Shown one piece after another: positions 1 to 10,154 of a stretch of DNA of 64,000 nucleotides. Position 1 is the first letter of the stretch. Every line of letters begins with the position of its first letter. Both the position numbers and the translations under genes were made by a program. This DNA comes from Acidobacteriota bacterium (GTDB lineage: Bacteria > Acidobacteriota > UBA6911 > RPQK01 > JAJDTT01): NCBI GenBank assembly GCA_022827025.1, contig JAJDTT010000065.1, forward strand, positions 1 to 64,000, in the 5' to 3' direction. The notes beneath the pieces were generated by a model. It was given only the letters and a program-made list of their open reading frames with translations. It was not told the origin of the DNA and ran no database searches.

Positions 1-150
1 CTGCGCGGCAGAAATTAATCTACTGCGAAAGCGGAGAATCGGTCCATATTTCCCCGATTTCTCGGCGAATAGAACAACTATGCACCTCTAAATCGTGAAA
101 ATCTGGCCTCGATTCTCCACTTTCTCGCTACGATCATTTCTGCCGCGCAG
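1..150. repeat. Imperfect long palindrome beside the cytochrome-WD40 gene
   Basis: The first 15 bases (CTGCGCGGCAGAAAT) are the exact reverse complement of 136-150. Similarity continues inward with mismatches: GGAGAATC at 33-40 pairs with GATTCTCC at 111-118, and the AT-rich arms around 48-60 and 90-102 also pair. The whole segment can fold into one stem of roughly 60-70 bp. It ends five bases before the stop codon of the minus-strand gene. No coding potential is visible. It may be a small palindromic mobile element (MITE or REP-like). It starts exactly at the window edge, so its true extent is unknown. Confidence 0.6.
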
Positions 151-154
151 ACTC

Positions 155-1447
155 CTATTCCACAGCGTCGGCGACGAGCCTCAGGGCCCCGTCATAACGG
201 CCCAGAGCGAGGCTTCCGTCGCCGGACACGGCCAGGGCCAGGATGGTGTCGGGTTCCGGGTCCCGGGTCCCGACGCGCGACAGCGGTGTCGAGTCCCAGA
301 TCTTGACCACCCGGTCCGCTCCGCCGGTGACGATCCTCCGGCCGTCCGTGGAATAGACGATGTGCTCCGTCCCGCTCCGATGCGCTACGACGGAGCGTCC
401 CACCTGCCACTCTTCCCCTTCCCGGACCCAGACCCGGATGGTCCCGTCGCCACCGGCAGTCGCAAACCGGCCGCCCTCCGGATGGACGGCGACGCTGTAG
501 AGGGGGCCCTCGGCTCCGGTCAGGGTGACGAGGCGCCGGCGGGAGGCGACATCCCAGACCTTCACCGTGCCATCCGCCGAAGCGGATACGATTTCCTTTC
601 CCGAAGGCAGGAAAGCGATGGAGTAGACGGGGCCGTTGTGCTCCTCCAGGACACCGATATCGGCTCCGGTTTGGACATCCCAAAGCCGGATCACGCGATC
701 GTAGCTGGAGCTGGCCAGAAGCCGGCCGTCGGGACTGAAATCCAACCCATAGACACAGTCGGAGTGCCCCTTCATGTCCATCAGGAGCACGGCGCCGTCC
801 AGGCTCCAGACCCGTATCTCCCCTTGCCGCGCCGGAGCCCCGCCTCCCGCCGCCAGCAGCTTGCCGTCGGGGCTGAAGCTGAGGCTTCGCACCAGGTCCC
901 GGGGACCTTCGAGGCTGTGAAGGGTCCGATTCTCCACCAGGTCGATCAACTCGACCTTCCGGAACCCTCCCCGCGCCAGCCACTTCTCCCGGGGATGGAA
1001 AGCGAGGGCCGCAAGCGGCGGCTCCACCTGAACACGGGGACGGATCTCCGGGATGGGAACCTCGTGGTCGGCCGCCGCCCTGGTTTCGGGAGGCCGGGCG
1101 CTGGCGTCGATCCAGGCTCTCACCAACCGGATCTGTTCCGCCGGCAACTGGCCGTTGAGGGGCATTCTGGGCTCGGCCGTTCCCTCCAGCATCCTCACCA
1201 GGAGGCTCTGATCGGCGTGACCCGCCACCAGCGGGGTTCCCTTCCCGCCCCCCTTCATCAAGTCCTGGTAGCTCTCCAGGACCAGTCCGCCCATCTTCAG
1301 AGCCGAGCTGTGGCAACCCACGCACTCGCGCTGGAAGATGGGCAGGATATCTCGATTGAAGTCAGGGCCGGGCGGCGACTGCACTGCCCCAAGGATCGAA
1401 GCGGGCAACAAAATAAGGAGAACCGGGGAACAGGCCCGAAACCACAT
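155..1447 (-). CDS. Secreted c-type cytochrome domain fused to WD40 propeller
   Basis: The 430-residue product starts with a signal peptide (about residues 1-21). A PSCyt1-type haem domain follows, with a CxxCH motif at 42-46 and the usual 'ILPIFQRECVGCHSS' context. From about residue 140 to the C-terminus there are roughly seven WD40-like blades, recognisable by repeated FSPDGxxLA...IRVWD patterns. This architecture is common in Planctomycetes, Verrucomicrobia and Acidobacteriota and is exported; the partner is unknown. The ATG at 1447 places the signal peptide correctly. The gene stands alone between a palindrome and a small coiled-coil gene. Whether it transfers electrons or only binds haem structurally cannot be told from sequence. 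Confidence 0.88.
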   Translation of the reverse strand: MWFRACSPVLLILLPASILGAVQSPPGPDFNRDILPIFQRECVGCHSSALKMGGLVLESYQDLMKGGGKGTPLVAGHADQSLLVRMLEGTAEPRMPLNGQLPAEQIRLVRAWIDASARPPETRAAADHEVPIPEIRPRVQVEPPLAALAFHPREKWLARGGFRKVELIDLVENRTLHSLEGPRDLVRSLSFSPDGKLLAAGGGAPARQGEIRVWSLDGAVLLMDMKGHSDCVYGLDFSPDGRLLASSSYDRVIRLWDVQTGADIGVLEEHNGPVYSIAFLPSGKEIVSASADGTVKVWDVASRRRLVTLTGAEGPLYSVAVHPEGGRFATAGGDGTIRVWVREGEEWQVGRSVVAHRSGTEHIVYSTDGRRIVTGGADRVVKIWDSTPLSRVGTRDPEPDTILALAVSGDGSLALGRYDGALRLVADAVE

Positions 1448-1482
1448 CTGCCTCGTCTCTTCTCCCGGTCTCTCTGTTCCCT

Positions 1483-1779
1483 TTAACCCGCGGTTGAACG
1501 TCTGACGATGGTTTCTTGAAGTCCCTTCAGAAGCCCCTCCAGGTGCGCTATGCGCTCGCGCACCGAGGCAATCCGACGGTCCATCTGCGATTGAAACTCA
1601 TCGAAGCGAGATTCCAGGGCGTCGATCCTCCTGGCCAAGGCATCGATCCTGCCATCCAAACGGTTTTCCATTCGGGCCATGTCCTGGCGCAGACCCCGGT
1701 TGGTGGCCAGGATCAGCCCGGACAAAGCGACCCCGATCGCTACCATCGCCACCAAGACACTGATCAATTCGACGCTCAT
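1483..1779 (-). CDS. Small membrane-anchored coiled-coil protein
   Basis: This is a 98-residue protein with one N-terminal membrane segment (about residues 4-25, rich in V, A, I and L). A long charged helix follows (about 30-92), with heptad-like repeats of R, D, L and I ending in an LLKGLQ stretch. This is the typical shape of small 'DUF1640/hemolysin-XhlA-like' coiled-coil proteins, but I cannot assign a family with confidence. It lies 35 bases upstream of the cytochrome-WD40 gene on the same strand and could be co-transcribed with it. Function unknown. Confidence 0.6.
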   Translation of the reverse strand: MSVELISVLVAMVAIGVALSGLILATNRGLRQDMARMENRLDGRIDALARRIDALESRFDEFQSQMDRRIASVRERIAHLEGLLKGLQETIVRRSTAG

Positions 1780-1984
1780 GTTGCCTCCAGTGGAACCTAC
1801 TGACTGGTTCAGGTCCTGTCAATTTAAACGACTATGTGGCGAAATCCATGAATCTTGAGGGAAGGATTTAGAAGAAAACTTCGTGGTAGCGGCTTCGAAA
1901 CCATCCGCAACAAACCATGCAGGGCATTGCGCCGTCTTGACACCGTCCGTGGCGACCGAATAGCCTCGTTCGCGCGATCTTCCC

Positions 1985-4837
1985 ATGCCTCGACGCCTCT
2001 CGGCTGTGCTCATTCTGGCTCTGGCGGCGGCCGTAGCGATCCGTTTCGGATCCCATTGGCTCCCGTCCACGGGGAATCCGGCGCAGGCCTCGTCTCCGGC
2101 GACCCCCTTCGAACCTTCGCAACTGCCCCTCACGGTGAAAGTCTCACTGGGCCTGAAGGACACGGAAATCCGGGACTGGAACGGAATCGCCCACCTGAAC
2201 CGGGGCGATTTCCACCGGATCCAGGGCTGGAACTTCGACGAGGAGCGGTCCGAGGTGGTCCAGGAACCCAAGATCGCCTGGAGGGCCGTGACCAAGCGTC
2301 CCGACGTGGACTCGAGCTGGACCGTCAAGGGACTCGGGAACTCACGGCCCCGCTATGGATTCAAGCTCACCCGCCCCGTGGGCGTCTGGCTGCAACTGGA
2401 CTCGCTTCCCGGAGCCCGGCTGGACGTGAACACGCTGCAGGGAGATTTCCAGGTCGATCTGGACCAGCTTCCGGACACGGAGCCGGTATCGTTTCTGGAC
2501 GGCGCCGCCTCGGTGGAGAGATCCCCGGCGGCCCTCCCGGTTTCCCGCTCATCGGGTGAAGAGGACTATCCTTCCGTCGCCGCCGGTCCGGACGGTCGAA
2601 TTCACGCGGCCTGGATCCAATACCAGGACGGAGCCGATCACTTCTACACCAGCACTCTGGGACCGACCGGATGGGGGCCGCCCCGCCGAATCCCCCCGGC
2701 AGGCGGGGACCCCATCTACGGGACGGTCCTGATCACCGATGGACCGGACGACAGCCTCTGGATCATCTACAACCAACTGGCGGAAGACCAGTTCGACCTC
2801 TGGGCCCGCCAAGTGAAACCGTCGCTCGGAAATCCCATTCAACTGACGCGGCATCCGGGCAACGACATCAACCCGGTGACCGCTTCCGACGGCCGGGGAA
2901 GGAACTGGCTGGTCTGGCAGGGGTTGAGGGAGGGAAACTCCGACATCTACGCCCTCTCCATTGCCGATTTCGGCCGCCTGCCCAACGAGATCCGCGTCAC
3001 CGAGCATCCCGGGACCGACTGGCACCCGTCCGTGGCCGTCGACTCTTCGGGCGGGGCCGCCATCGTCTGGGACACCTACCGGAACGGCGACTACGACATC
3101 TATCTGAGGACCATCGGACCCCGGGGCCGTCCGGGGAAAGTGGAACCGGTCTCGGCCACACGCTATTTCGAAGCCAACGCGTCGGTTGTTTTCGACTCCC
3201 GGGACCGGCTCTGGGTCGCCTGGGAAGAATCGGGTCCCGAGTGGGGCAAGGACTACGCCCAGGAAAGCAACTTCGCGGCGACCCTGCTCCATTCCGACCG
3301 CAAGATTCGGATTCGTTGCCGCAGCCAGGGGAGCTGGCACCGGATGGGACAGCCCCCCGGAAGCCGCTTCCTGGACCTGCCTCTCAACTTCCAGGAACAG
3401 CCGCGGCTCCTGATGGGGCGAAACGGCAACCTCTGGCTCATCTTCCGCCAATGGACCAGCCGCATGTACCCGGACGAGGTCTGGAACGTGTACGCCGTCC
3501 ATTTCAATGGGGAACAGTGGTCCAGGCCCCGGGAGCTGGCCTTCAGCAGCGGCCGCTTGACCCAGGAGTTTCCCGCGGCCGCGCACCCGGACGGAAGCGT
3601 CTGGGTGCTCTATCCGACCGACTACCGGGCGGGCGGAAACCGGCGCCTGGGACAGTGGGACCTCTGGTCCTCGCGCCTGGCCGCGCCGCCGGCCACCGGC
3701 GAGTCCGGGGACCTGCGGCCGCTTCCGCCTCCGGCGCCCGAGACCCGGTATGTCCCCACGCCCAACAAGCTCTACGAGACCACGGTGGGAGGAAAGACCT
3801 ATCGCCTCTACTACGGAGACCTGCACCGCCACACCGACATCGTGGGGCACGGTTGGACCGACCTCTCCATCTCGGGCCAGTACCGCTACGCACTGGACGG
3901 GGCAGAGCTGGATTTCATGGCCACCACGGACCACAACCAGACCTACAACATGGTGGCGGGCGGGGAGAGGAAAGCCGGAAAGGAGGACGCGCTGGGCGAG
4001 TATGGCTGGTGGCGGACCCAGAAGGTGGCGGACATGTACCTGTTTCCGGGCCGCTTCGTGTCCCTGTTCGGATACGAGCGGAGCATGGAATATCCGGGGG
4101 GACACCGCAATCTGATCTGGCCCGAGCGGCGCGGCGAGCTGATTCCCGGCGACGTGGGCATCCCTTCGGACAACATTCCGCTGGGCCTCTGGGAAAGGCT
4201 CAAGGGGACCGACGGCATCTCCATTCCCCACTCTCCGCTGGGACCGCGGGTGAGCTGGAAATGGCATGACCCGGTGAGCCAGCCGGTGCTGGAAATGTAC
4301 CAGGGCTTCCGCCGCTCCTACGAGCATTCGGACGCCCTCCCCGAAGAGAGCCGGGGCCCCCTGGGAAACCGGCCCGAAGGACCCCACATGTTGTGGGACG
4401 CCCTGGCCCGCGGACACCGCATCGGCGTCATCGCCAGTTCCGACCACGAATCCACCCACATGTCCTACGCGGGCGTCTGGGCCACCGAGTTCACTCGGGA
4501 AGGGATCTTCCAGGGCCTGAAACAGCGCCACACCCTGGCCTCCACCGACAACATCGTCATCGACTTTCGGATCGGCGACGCCTTCATGGGGGACGAGACC
4601 ACCGTCACCGAAACCCCGAAGCTGGAAATCAAGGCCATCGGGACCGGACCCATCCGCCAGATCGACGTGGTCAAGGACAACACATTCGTCTACCAGACCC
4701 GGCCCCACCAGCGGGAGGCCGAGGTGACCTACCTGGACCAGGACTCCAGACCGGGAACCAGCTACTACTACGTGAGAGTGATCCAGGAAGACGAGATGAT
4801 GGCCTGGTCTTCGGCGATCTGGGTCACGCGCCGGTAA
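1985..4837 (+). CDS. Secreted DUF3604-like PHP-superfamily hydrolase with N-terminal propeller
   Basis: The product is 950 residues long. A hydrophobic signal or anchor occupies residues 1-25. Residues of about 190-560 contain repeated 'DIYxR/DLWAR' strand patterns (for example NGDYDIYLRT and GNSDIYALS) that suggest a beta-propeller. The C-terminal third is a PHP-like metallohydrolase resembling DUF3604, with GDLHRHTD at about 611-618, TTDHNQTYN, GYERSMEYPGGHRN and SSDHESTHM at about 818. The His/Asp residues of these motifs would bind metal. The substrate is unknown; related proteins are annotated as secreted phosphoesterases. A GWxTD gene follows after 14 bases, so the two are probably one transcript. 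Confidence 0.8.
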   Translation: MPRRLSAVLILALAAAVAIRFGSHWLPSTGNPAQASSPATPFEPSQLPLTVKVSLGLKDTEIRDWNGIAHLNRGDFHRIQGWNFDEERSEVVQEPKIAWRAVTKRPDVDSSWTVKGLGNSRPRYGFKLTRPVGVWLQLDSLPGARLDVNTLQGDFQVDLDQLPDTEPVSFLDGAASVERSPAALPVSRSSGEEDYPSVAAGPDGRIHAAWIQYQDGADHFYTSTLGPTGWGPPRRIPPAGGDPIYGTVLITDGPDDSLWIIYNQLAEDQFDLWARQVKPSLGNPIQLTRHPGNDINPVTASDGRGRNWLVWQGLREGNSDIYALSIADFGRLPNEIRVTEHPGTDWHPSVAVDSSGGAAIVWDTYRNGDYDIYLRTIGPRGRPGKVEPVSATRYFEANASVVFDSRDRLWVAWEESGPEWGKDYAQESNFAATLLHSDRKIRIRCRSQGSWHRMGQPPGSRFLDLPLNFQEQPRLLMGRNGNLWLIFRQWTSRMYPDEVWNVYAVHFNGEQWSRPRELAFSSGRLTQEFPAAAHPDGSVWVLYPTDYRAGGNRRLGQWDLWSSRLAAPPATGESGDLRPLPPPAPETRYVPTPNKLYETTVGGKTYRLYYGDLHRHTDIVGHGWTDLSISGQYRYALDGAELDFMATTDHNQTYNMVAGGERKAGKEDALGEYGWWRTQKVADMYLFPGRFVSLFGYERSMEYPGGHRNLIWPERRGELIPGDVGIPSDNIPLGLWERLKGTDGISIPHSPLGPRVSWKWHDPVSQPVLEMYQGFRRSYEHSDALPEESRGPLGNRPEGPHMLWDALARGHRIGVIASSDHESTHMSYAGVWATEFTREGIFQGLKQRHTLASTDNIVIDFRIGDAFMGDETTVTETPKLEIKAIGTGPIRQIDVVKDNTFVYQTRPHQREAEVTYLDQDSRPGTSYYYVRVIQEDEMMAWSSAIWVTRR

Positions 4838-4851
4838 TCCAAGCCTCTCTC

Positions 4852-6492
4852 ATGGCCAGCGGGCGTCCTGTTTGCTTCTGCCTCCTCTTGGCGCTCTTGT
4901 CCTCTTCCGGCGCGCCGGGCGGAGCAACGGCGTTTCCCCATCCATCGAAGACCGGCGCGGTCCTGTTCGGCGGCGGCCAGCAGGAGATCCGGGACTACTT
5001 CGGAAAGTGGCTCAACGAAGACGTCGCCTACATCATCACCCCGGAAGAAAAAACCGTCTTCCAGAGCCTGACCACGGACCTGGAGCGGGAGAGGTTTATC
5101 GAGCGTTTCTGGAGGCGCCGTGATCCGGACCCCGGCACCGCCGTCTGCGAGTACAAGGAAGAGCATTACCGGCGGATCGCCTACGCCAACCAGTGGTTCC
5201 GGAGCGGGAAACCCGGCTGGATGACCGACCGGGGCCGGATCTACATTCTTCACGGCCCGCCGGACGAGATCGAGAGCCACCCCTCCGGCGGGCCCTATCA
5301 GCGTCCCGTTCACGAAGGCGGCGGATTCACCTCCACCCACCCCTTCGAGATCTGGCGTTACCGCCGGATCGAAGACGTCGGCGAAGACGTGGAACTCGAG
5401 TTCGTCGACCCCGTGGGAGGCGGTGAATACCGGTTGGCCCTGAGTCCGGACGAAAAGGATGTCCTGCGTCAGGTGCCCGGCGCGGGACTGACCTGGTCGG
5501 AGGGGAGAGGCTTGACCCGGAAGGCGGATCGGCTGCCTCCTTCCTTCGACACCTTGCGAGCCAAGGACTCGCCGTTCGATCGCTACGAGACCTACAGCCG
5601 AGTCCAGCGCCCCAAGGAAATCAAGTCGACGGAACTGAGGGAACTGGTCCGGCTCAAGGTCGGCTTTCGTGACCTCCCCCTCAAGATGCGGCAAGACCAC
5701 TTCAGGCTGGACCCGGATCGGGCGTTGACCTCATTCACCGTGGAAATCGCCAACCGGGACCTGACCTATGAGCCTGAAGCCGGTTCCCTGGTGGCCAGAG
5801 TGTCCGTCTACGGGATCGTCACCAGCGTCGCCCGGCAGGTCGTCGCCGAGTTCGAGGACGAGCTGATATCGGCCTACTTGCCCGGCGAAATGGACCGCGG
5901 CCTGGCCGCGCGATCGCTCTACCAGAAGCTGGTTGCCCTCGAAAACAGGGGACGCTACCGGATCGACCTGGTGGTCAAGGATCTCAAGAGCCGCAAGGTG
6001 GGGATCGTTCGCCGCCCTGTCGCTCCGCCCTCCTACCCGGACGGCGCCCTGGCTGCCAGTTCCCTCATCCTGTCCCACGACCTCCGGCAAGTCGGCGGGA
6101 CTCCGGAAGCGGACCGCAGGTTCGTCCTGGGGGACGTCAGGATCCATCCGGCCCTGGACAACATTTTCGTCTCCGGCGGCCCCATTGGAGCGTACCTGCA
6201 ACTGTACAACGTCGGTCTGGACCAGTCGGCCCTGGCGCCGTCACTGAGAATCGCCTACGGGATCTCCCGGAGGGGCGTCCCGGTCGTCGAGGTGGTTGTG
6301 GATGGAGACGAGTCCGTCTTCTGGTACTCGGACCGGAGAGTGGTGCTGATCCGGGCCTTGCCGGTCCGGAACTTGAGGCCGGACCAGTACGATCTGAAGG
6401 TTGAGGTTCACGACCGGATCGGGGACCAGCGCCTGACGCTGACGGAGAGCTTCCGGATCATCGACGGCGCCGCGTCGTCACCGGTCGATTGA
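4852..6492 (+). CDS. GWxTD-domain secreted protein (copy 1)
   Basis: The 546-residue product begins at ATG 4852, which gives a signal peptide (MASGRPVCFCLLLALLSSSG). A longer open frame upstream overlaps the preceding gene and is not used. The domain that names the family is present: KPGWMTDRGR with GWMTD at residues 122-126, preceded by FIERFWRRRDPDPGT and EYKEEHYRRIAYAN. The C-terminal half is beta-rich. The GWxTD domain is characteristic of Acidobacteriota and related lineages and has no established biochemical role. The gene sits between a secreted PHP hydrolase and a TonB-dependent receptor, which suggests an envelope or surface role. A paralogue lies at 37959-39644. Confidence 0.85.
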   Translation: MASGRPVCFCLLLALLSSSGAPGGATAFPHPSKTGAVLFGGGQQEIRDYFGKWLNEDVAYIITPEEKTVFQSLTTDLERERFIERFWRRRDPDPGTAVCEYKEEHYRRIAYANQWFRSGKPGWMTDRGRIYILHGPPDEIESHPSGGPYQRPVHEGGGFTSTHPFEIWRYRRIEDVGEDVELEFVDPVGGGEYRLALSPDEKDVLRQVPGAGLTWSEGRGLTRKADRLPPSFDTLRAKDSPFDRYETYSRVQRPKEIKSTELRELVRLKVGFRDLPLKMRQDHFRLDPDRALTSFTVEIANRDLTYEPEAGSLVARVSVYGIVTSVARQVVAEFEDELISAYLPGEMDRGLAARSLYQKLVALENRGRYRIDLVVKDLKSRKVGIVRRPVAPPSYPDGALAASSLILSHDLRQVGGTPEADRRFVLGDVRIHPALDNIFVSGGPIGAYLQLYNVGLDQSALAPSLRIAYGISRRGVPVVEVVVDGDESVFWYSDRRVVLIRALPVRNLRPDQYDLKVEVHDRIGDQRLTLTESFRIIDGAASSPVD

Positions 6493-6526
6493 CAAACAGA
6501 GTCCCGCTCAAAAGAATCGTCCCGGC

Positions 6527-9500
6527 ATGCGGAAAAGTGGCTTATGGATCCTCCTGCCGGCCGTTTTTCTTTTCGCTTCATCCGATCTGTTTCCTCAGGG
6601 GTTCCAAGGGACCATCCGGGGTGAAGTCCGGGACCCGAGCGGCGGGGTGATTCCCGGCGCTACCGTCACTCTGAAGAGTGAACGGACAGGCGAGTCCCGG
6701 ACCCAGATCAGTTCCGACGCCGGGGGTTACGATTTCCCCCATCTGCTGGTCTCCATCTATACCCTCACCGTGGAGCTTTCCGGCTTCAAAAAGTACGTGC
6801 GGCCGGGGATCGCGGTCCGGGCCAACCAGGTCTCGGAGGTCAAGGTCCGGCTGGAACTGGGAGAGCTCAGCCAGATCGTGACCGTCTCGGCCGGCGCCGA
6901 CCTGGTCCAGACCAAGGACTCCCAGTTGACGGGCGGCACCTTCGGGTCCCGGGAGATCACCGAACTGCCCCTGGCCGACCCGGCGGGAAGCGGTGGAAAT
7001 CCCATCGGGCTGGCCATCCACGCTCCGGGGACCACGACCCAGTCCGGGGGCGTGGTGGGCGAAGGCGGGTCCATCGGCGGCAACCGGCCGCGCCAGAACA
7101 ACTTCGTTGTCGACGGAGTCGACAACAACGACCCCACCAACACCGGCAGTCTGACCCCCGTCATCCAGGAAGCGGTCGAGGAATTCAGTCTTCTGACCAA
7201 CCATTTCAGCGCCGAATACGGTCACTCCACCGCCGGACAGTTCATCACCACCACCAAGTCGGGGACCAACGAGTGGCATGGCCGGGCCTGGTGGTTCAAC
7301 CAGAACCGGCATACGAATTCGCTCGACACCTTGACTCGCGCCGCCACTCAGCCCGGGGGACGCAAACCCCGATACGACCGGAACCGGTTCGGGGGCCAGT
7401 TGGGAGGTCCCCTGCTCAAGGACAGGTGGTTCGTTTTCACTGCCTACGAGTACCGGAACCTCACTCTGGACGGGACCTCTCCGGGCCAGATCCTGGGACC
7501 GACCCGGACGGGTCTCGCGGCTCTGCGCAACCTGGCGGCGGAGCCGGGCAGCGGTGTCAGTCCCGTGACCGTCGGCATCATCGCGGACCACGTGCCTCCT
7601 GCCGGCGCGGCCACCTCCACTGCGACGGTCCTCAACGAAGCCACCGGCCGGCTCGTCCCCGTCGAACTGGGAGTGTTGTCTCTGTCGGCTCCCCAGTTCG
7701 ACCGAACCCATCTTTTCCTGGTGAGCAGCGACTATCAGACGGATCGGCACCGCATCAGCACTCGATACCACTACAGCCGCAATCGGCAGGTCGCCGCCGG
7801 CGAACTTCCCGTGGCTCGATTCAACAGCGACGTCTTCACCGACACTCAGCGGGTCACGGTCAGTGACGTCTTCACCCTCGGCCCGACCCGGATCAACGAG
7901 CTCCGACTCGGCTACAACCGCAACGCCACCGGGTTCCCCGTGAATCTTCCCCCCGCCCCGGGACCCACCGATACTTTCGGCAACTACAACATCAACGACC
8001 TCAGCCTGTTCATCGGACCTCAAGGGGGATTCCCTCAATGGGGAACCGACAACGTCTACCAGCTCAGTGAGAACTTCAGTTGGAGCAGGGGTTCCCACAC
8101 CTTCAAGATGGGAGCGGACTACCGGAACATCATCGCGGGCAGCTCATTCCTGCCGCGGGGACGGGCCGAATACACTTACGCGGACCTGGACGAGTTCGTC
8201 CGCGACCGGTTCCCCAGCGTGGTGGCGATCCGAGGCGTCGGCAGCGGGTTCTTCTCCCAGGGCCGGGCGGCGATGTTCGGCTATTTCCAGGACAACTGGC
8301 AGGTCCACCCGCACCTGACCCTGGATCTGGGAGTCCGCTACGAATATACCCAGGTGGCCAGGGATACGGCCCTGCAGGATCTCAACGCCTTATCGAATAT
8401 CGAGTCCATCCGCGACGAGGTCTTCACACCGCAGCTCCTGAGGTCGCTCGGGGTGGCTCCCGGCTCTCCTCTGTTGGGCGCCAAGATCTTCGATTCCCTC
8501 CCCCAGGCCCACCAGTCGGCGCTCATGAACCACGTGGGCGAGTCGCTCATCTTTCGCAAGCCGCAGGCGGACCGCAACAACTGGGCGCCCCGGTTCGGCT
8601 TTGCCTGGGATCTCTTCGGGAACGGCAAGACCTCGCTGCGGGGCGGCGCGGGAGTGGCTCACGACGTCATCTTCGGCAACCTGCCGCTGTTGATGCTGCC
8701 GCCGCAGTTCCAGGCGGAGAATCGCGAAACCAACGCCTGCTCCATCAGCCCCTCGCCCGGTTGGTGCTCCCTGGTATCACCGGGCAGCGACGCTCTCAGC
8801 GCCGACATCCGGCATTCCACCATCGGGTTTCTGGCCGGCGGCGGGCTGTTGACGAGCCTGCCATCCTCCACTTTCACCGATACCTACGTCGCCCGGGCCG
8901 CCACAGGGGTGTTCGTGCGCAATGACGTGTCGCCCGAGACCTACACCTGGTCCCTGGCCCTGCAGCACCAAATGGGCAACGACTACGTGATCGAGGCCCG
9001 ATACGTCGGCAACCACGCCATCTACCTCCCCATCCAACGCTGGAAGAGCGCAGGACTCCCCAACCCCTCCCGCCTTCCCACCTTCACCCGGGAGTCGGAC
9101 GCCCTGGAGCAGAACTTCCACGGCGCACCGACCCTGGCCGATTTTCTGAGTGCCCGGCGTTCCACCGCCCAGGATGGGACGCCGCTGGGTCTCGGCCTCC
9201 TGCTGTGGCCCTATGGCTTTGCCGGAGTCGTGACCGAATTCGCCCCGGACGGCCAGTCCTGGTACCACGGAGGGTCGCTGATGTTGCAGAAGCGTTTCTC
9301 CAACGGGTTCTCGCTCAACGCCAACTACACCTGGAGCAGAACCATCGATCTCATAGAGAACGACCTGTTCACCAGCTTCATGAATCCCCGCCGGCCATTC
9401 GATCATCTGGACCTGCGTTCCGGTCGCGGACTCTCCGGCCTCCACCACGGGCACAAGCTCTCGGTCAGTTGGTTGTGGAACATCCCCGCCGTCAACCTGG

Positions 9501-10126
9501 GGAACCGTTTTCTGAACCGGTTGGTCCGCGGCTGGCAGATCAACGGGACCTACCTGGCCGAGTCCGGCCAGCCCCTCACCATCATCTCCCGCCGGGACCT
9601 GAATGGAGACTTCGACACGGCCGGAGACACGGCCATCGAGAATCCCGCGGGCCGGGGCCTCACCGGCACGGATGTGAACTTCGTCTGCCGCCGGGAGACC
9701 GGAATCGGAATCGCGGCGAGCGCGGCCCTGTGCGGCGGTCCGTCGAACGTGGTGGGTTACGTCGCGCGGGACCCGGGGGCCAGGTACATCCGGGGAGGAA
9801 CGGGCGCCCGGACCAACATGGGCCGGGGCACGTTCCTCTCACCCGGGATCAACGTCTGGAATCTCGCCTTCTTCAGAAACCTGGAGCTGCCGGGCAAAGA
9901 AGGGCTGAAACTACAGTTCCGCGCCGAGCTGTGGAACGCGTTCAATCACCCCAACACCATCGTGGGCAACGGATCCGTCTTCAACACCACGACGAATGCC
10001 ACCGGCTTTCCCGGCTACGTCACTCCCGGCACCGGTCAGTTCCTGGACAAGACCATCTTCAGCGGAGGCATGGGCACCGCTCCGTTTCAACGGATCGTCC
10101 AATGGGGACTCCGTCTCATCTTCTGA
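6527..10126 (+). CDS. TonB-dependent receptor with carboxypeptidase-regulatory-like N-terminal domain
   Basis: This 1199-residue outer-membrane protein has a signal peptide (about 1-24). A CNA-B/carboxypeptidase-regulatory-like domain follows at about 25-110 (GTIRGEVRDPSGGVIPGATVTL). Next is a plug-like region with the phrase NNFVVDGVDNNDPTN at about 190, then a long barrel that ends in an aromatic residue (GLRLIF). This is the 'Oar-like/CarboxypepD_reg' receptor type that is greatly expanded in Acidobacteriota and usually takes up oligosaccharides or other large ligands. The ligand cannot be inferred. It follows the GWxTD gene by 34 bases and may belong to the same transcription unit. A GC-rich hairpin lies 29 bases after the stop. 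Confidence 0.92.
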   Translation: MRKSGLWILLPAVFLFASSDLFPQGFQGTIRGEVRDPSGGVIPGATVTLKSERTGESRTQISSDAGGYDFPHLLVSIYTLTVELSGFKKYVRPGIAVRANQVSEVKVRLELGELSQIVTVSAGADLVQTKDSQLTGGTFGSREITELPLADPAGSGGNPIGLAIHAPGTTTQSGGVVGEGGSIGGNRPRQNNFVVDGVDNNDPTNTGSLTPVIQEAVEEFSLLTNHFSAEYGHSTAGQFITTTKSGTNEWHGRAWWFNQNRHTNSLDTLTRAATQPGGRKPRYDRNRFGGQLGGPLLKDRWFVFTAYEYRNLTLDGTSPGQILGPTRTGLAALRNLAAEPGSGVSPVTVGIIADHVPPAGAATSTATVLNEATGRLVPVELGVLSLSAPQFDRTHLFLVSSDYQTDRHRISTRYHYSRNRQVAAGELPVARFNSDVFTDTQRVTVSDVFTLGPTRINELRLGYNRNATGFPVNLPPAPGPTDTFGNYNINDLSLFIGPQGGFPQWGTDNVYQLSENFSWSRGSHTFKMGADYRNIIAGSSFLPRGRAEYTYADLDEFVRDRFPSVVAIRGVGSGFFSQGRAAMFGYFQDNWQVHPHLTLDLGVRYEYTQVARDTALQDLNALSNIESIRDEVFTPQLLRSLGVAPGSPLLGAKIFDSLPQAHQSALMNHVGESLIFRKPQADRNNWAPRFGFAWDLFGNGKTSLRGGAGVAHDVIFGNLPLLMLPPQFQAENRETNACSISPSPGWCSLVSPGSDALSADIRHSTIGFLAGGGLLTSLPSSTFTDTYVARAATGVFVRNDVSPETYTWSLALQHQMGNDYVIEARYVGNHAIYLPIQRWKSAGLPNPSRLPTFTRESDALEQNFHGAPTLADFLSARRSTAQDGTPLGLGLLLWPYGFAGVVTEFAPDGQSWYHGGSLMLQKRFSNGFSLNANYTWSRTIDLIENDLFTSFMNPRRPFDHLDLRSGRGLSGLHHGHKLSVSWLWNIPAVNLGNRFLNRLVRGWQINGTYLAESGQPLTIISRRDLNGDFDTAGDTAIENPAGRGLTGTDVNFVCRRETGIGIAASAALCGGPSNVVGYVARDPGARYIRGGTGARTNMGRGTFLSPGINVWNLAFFRNLELPGKEGLKLQFRAELWNAFNHPNTIVGNGSVFNTTTNATGFPGYVTPGTGQFLDKTIFSGGMGTAPFQRIVQWGLRLIF

Positions 10127-10154
10127 TCCGGCGAGGAGCGAAAAAGGCGTGAGG

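Noticed and set aside
2549-4708. Very long minus-strand open frame across the DUF3604-like gene
   Set aside because: Composition is that of a high-GC shadow; the plus-strand frame has family motifs and a signal peptide.
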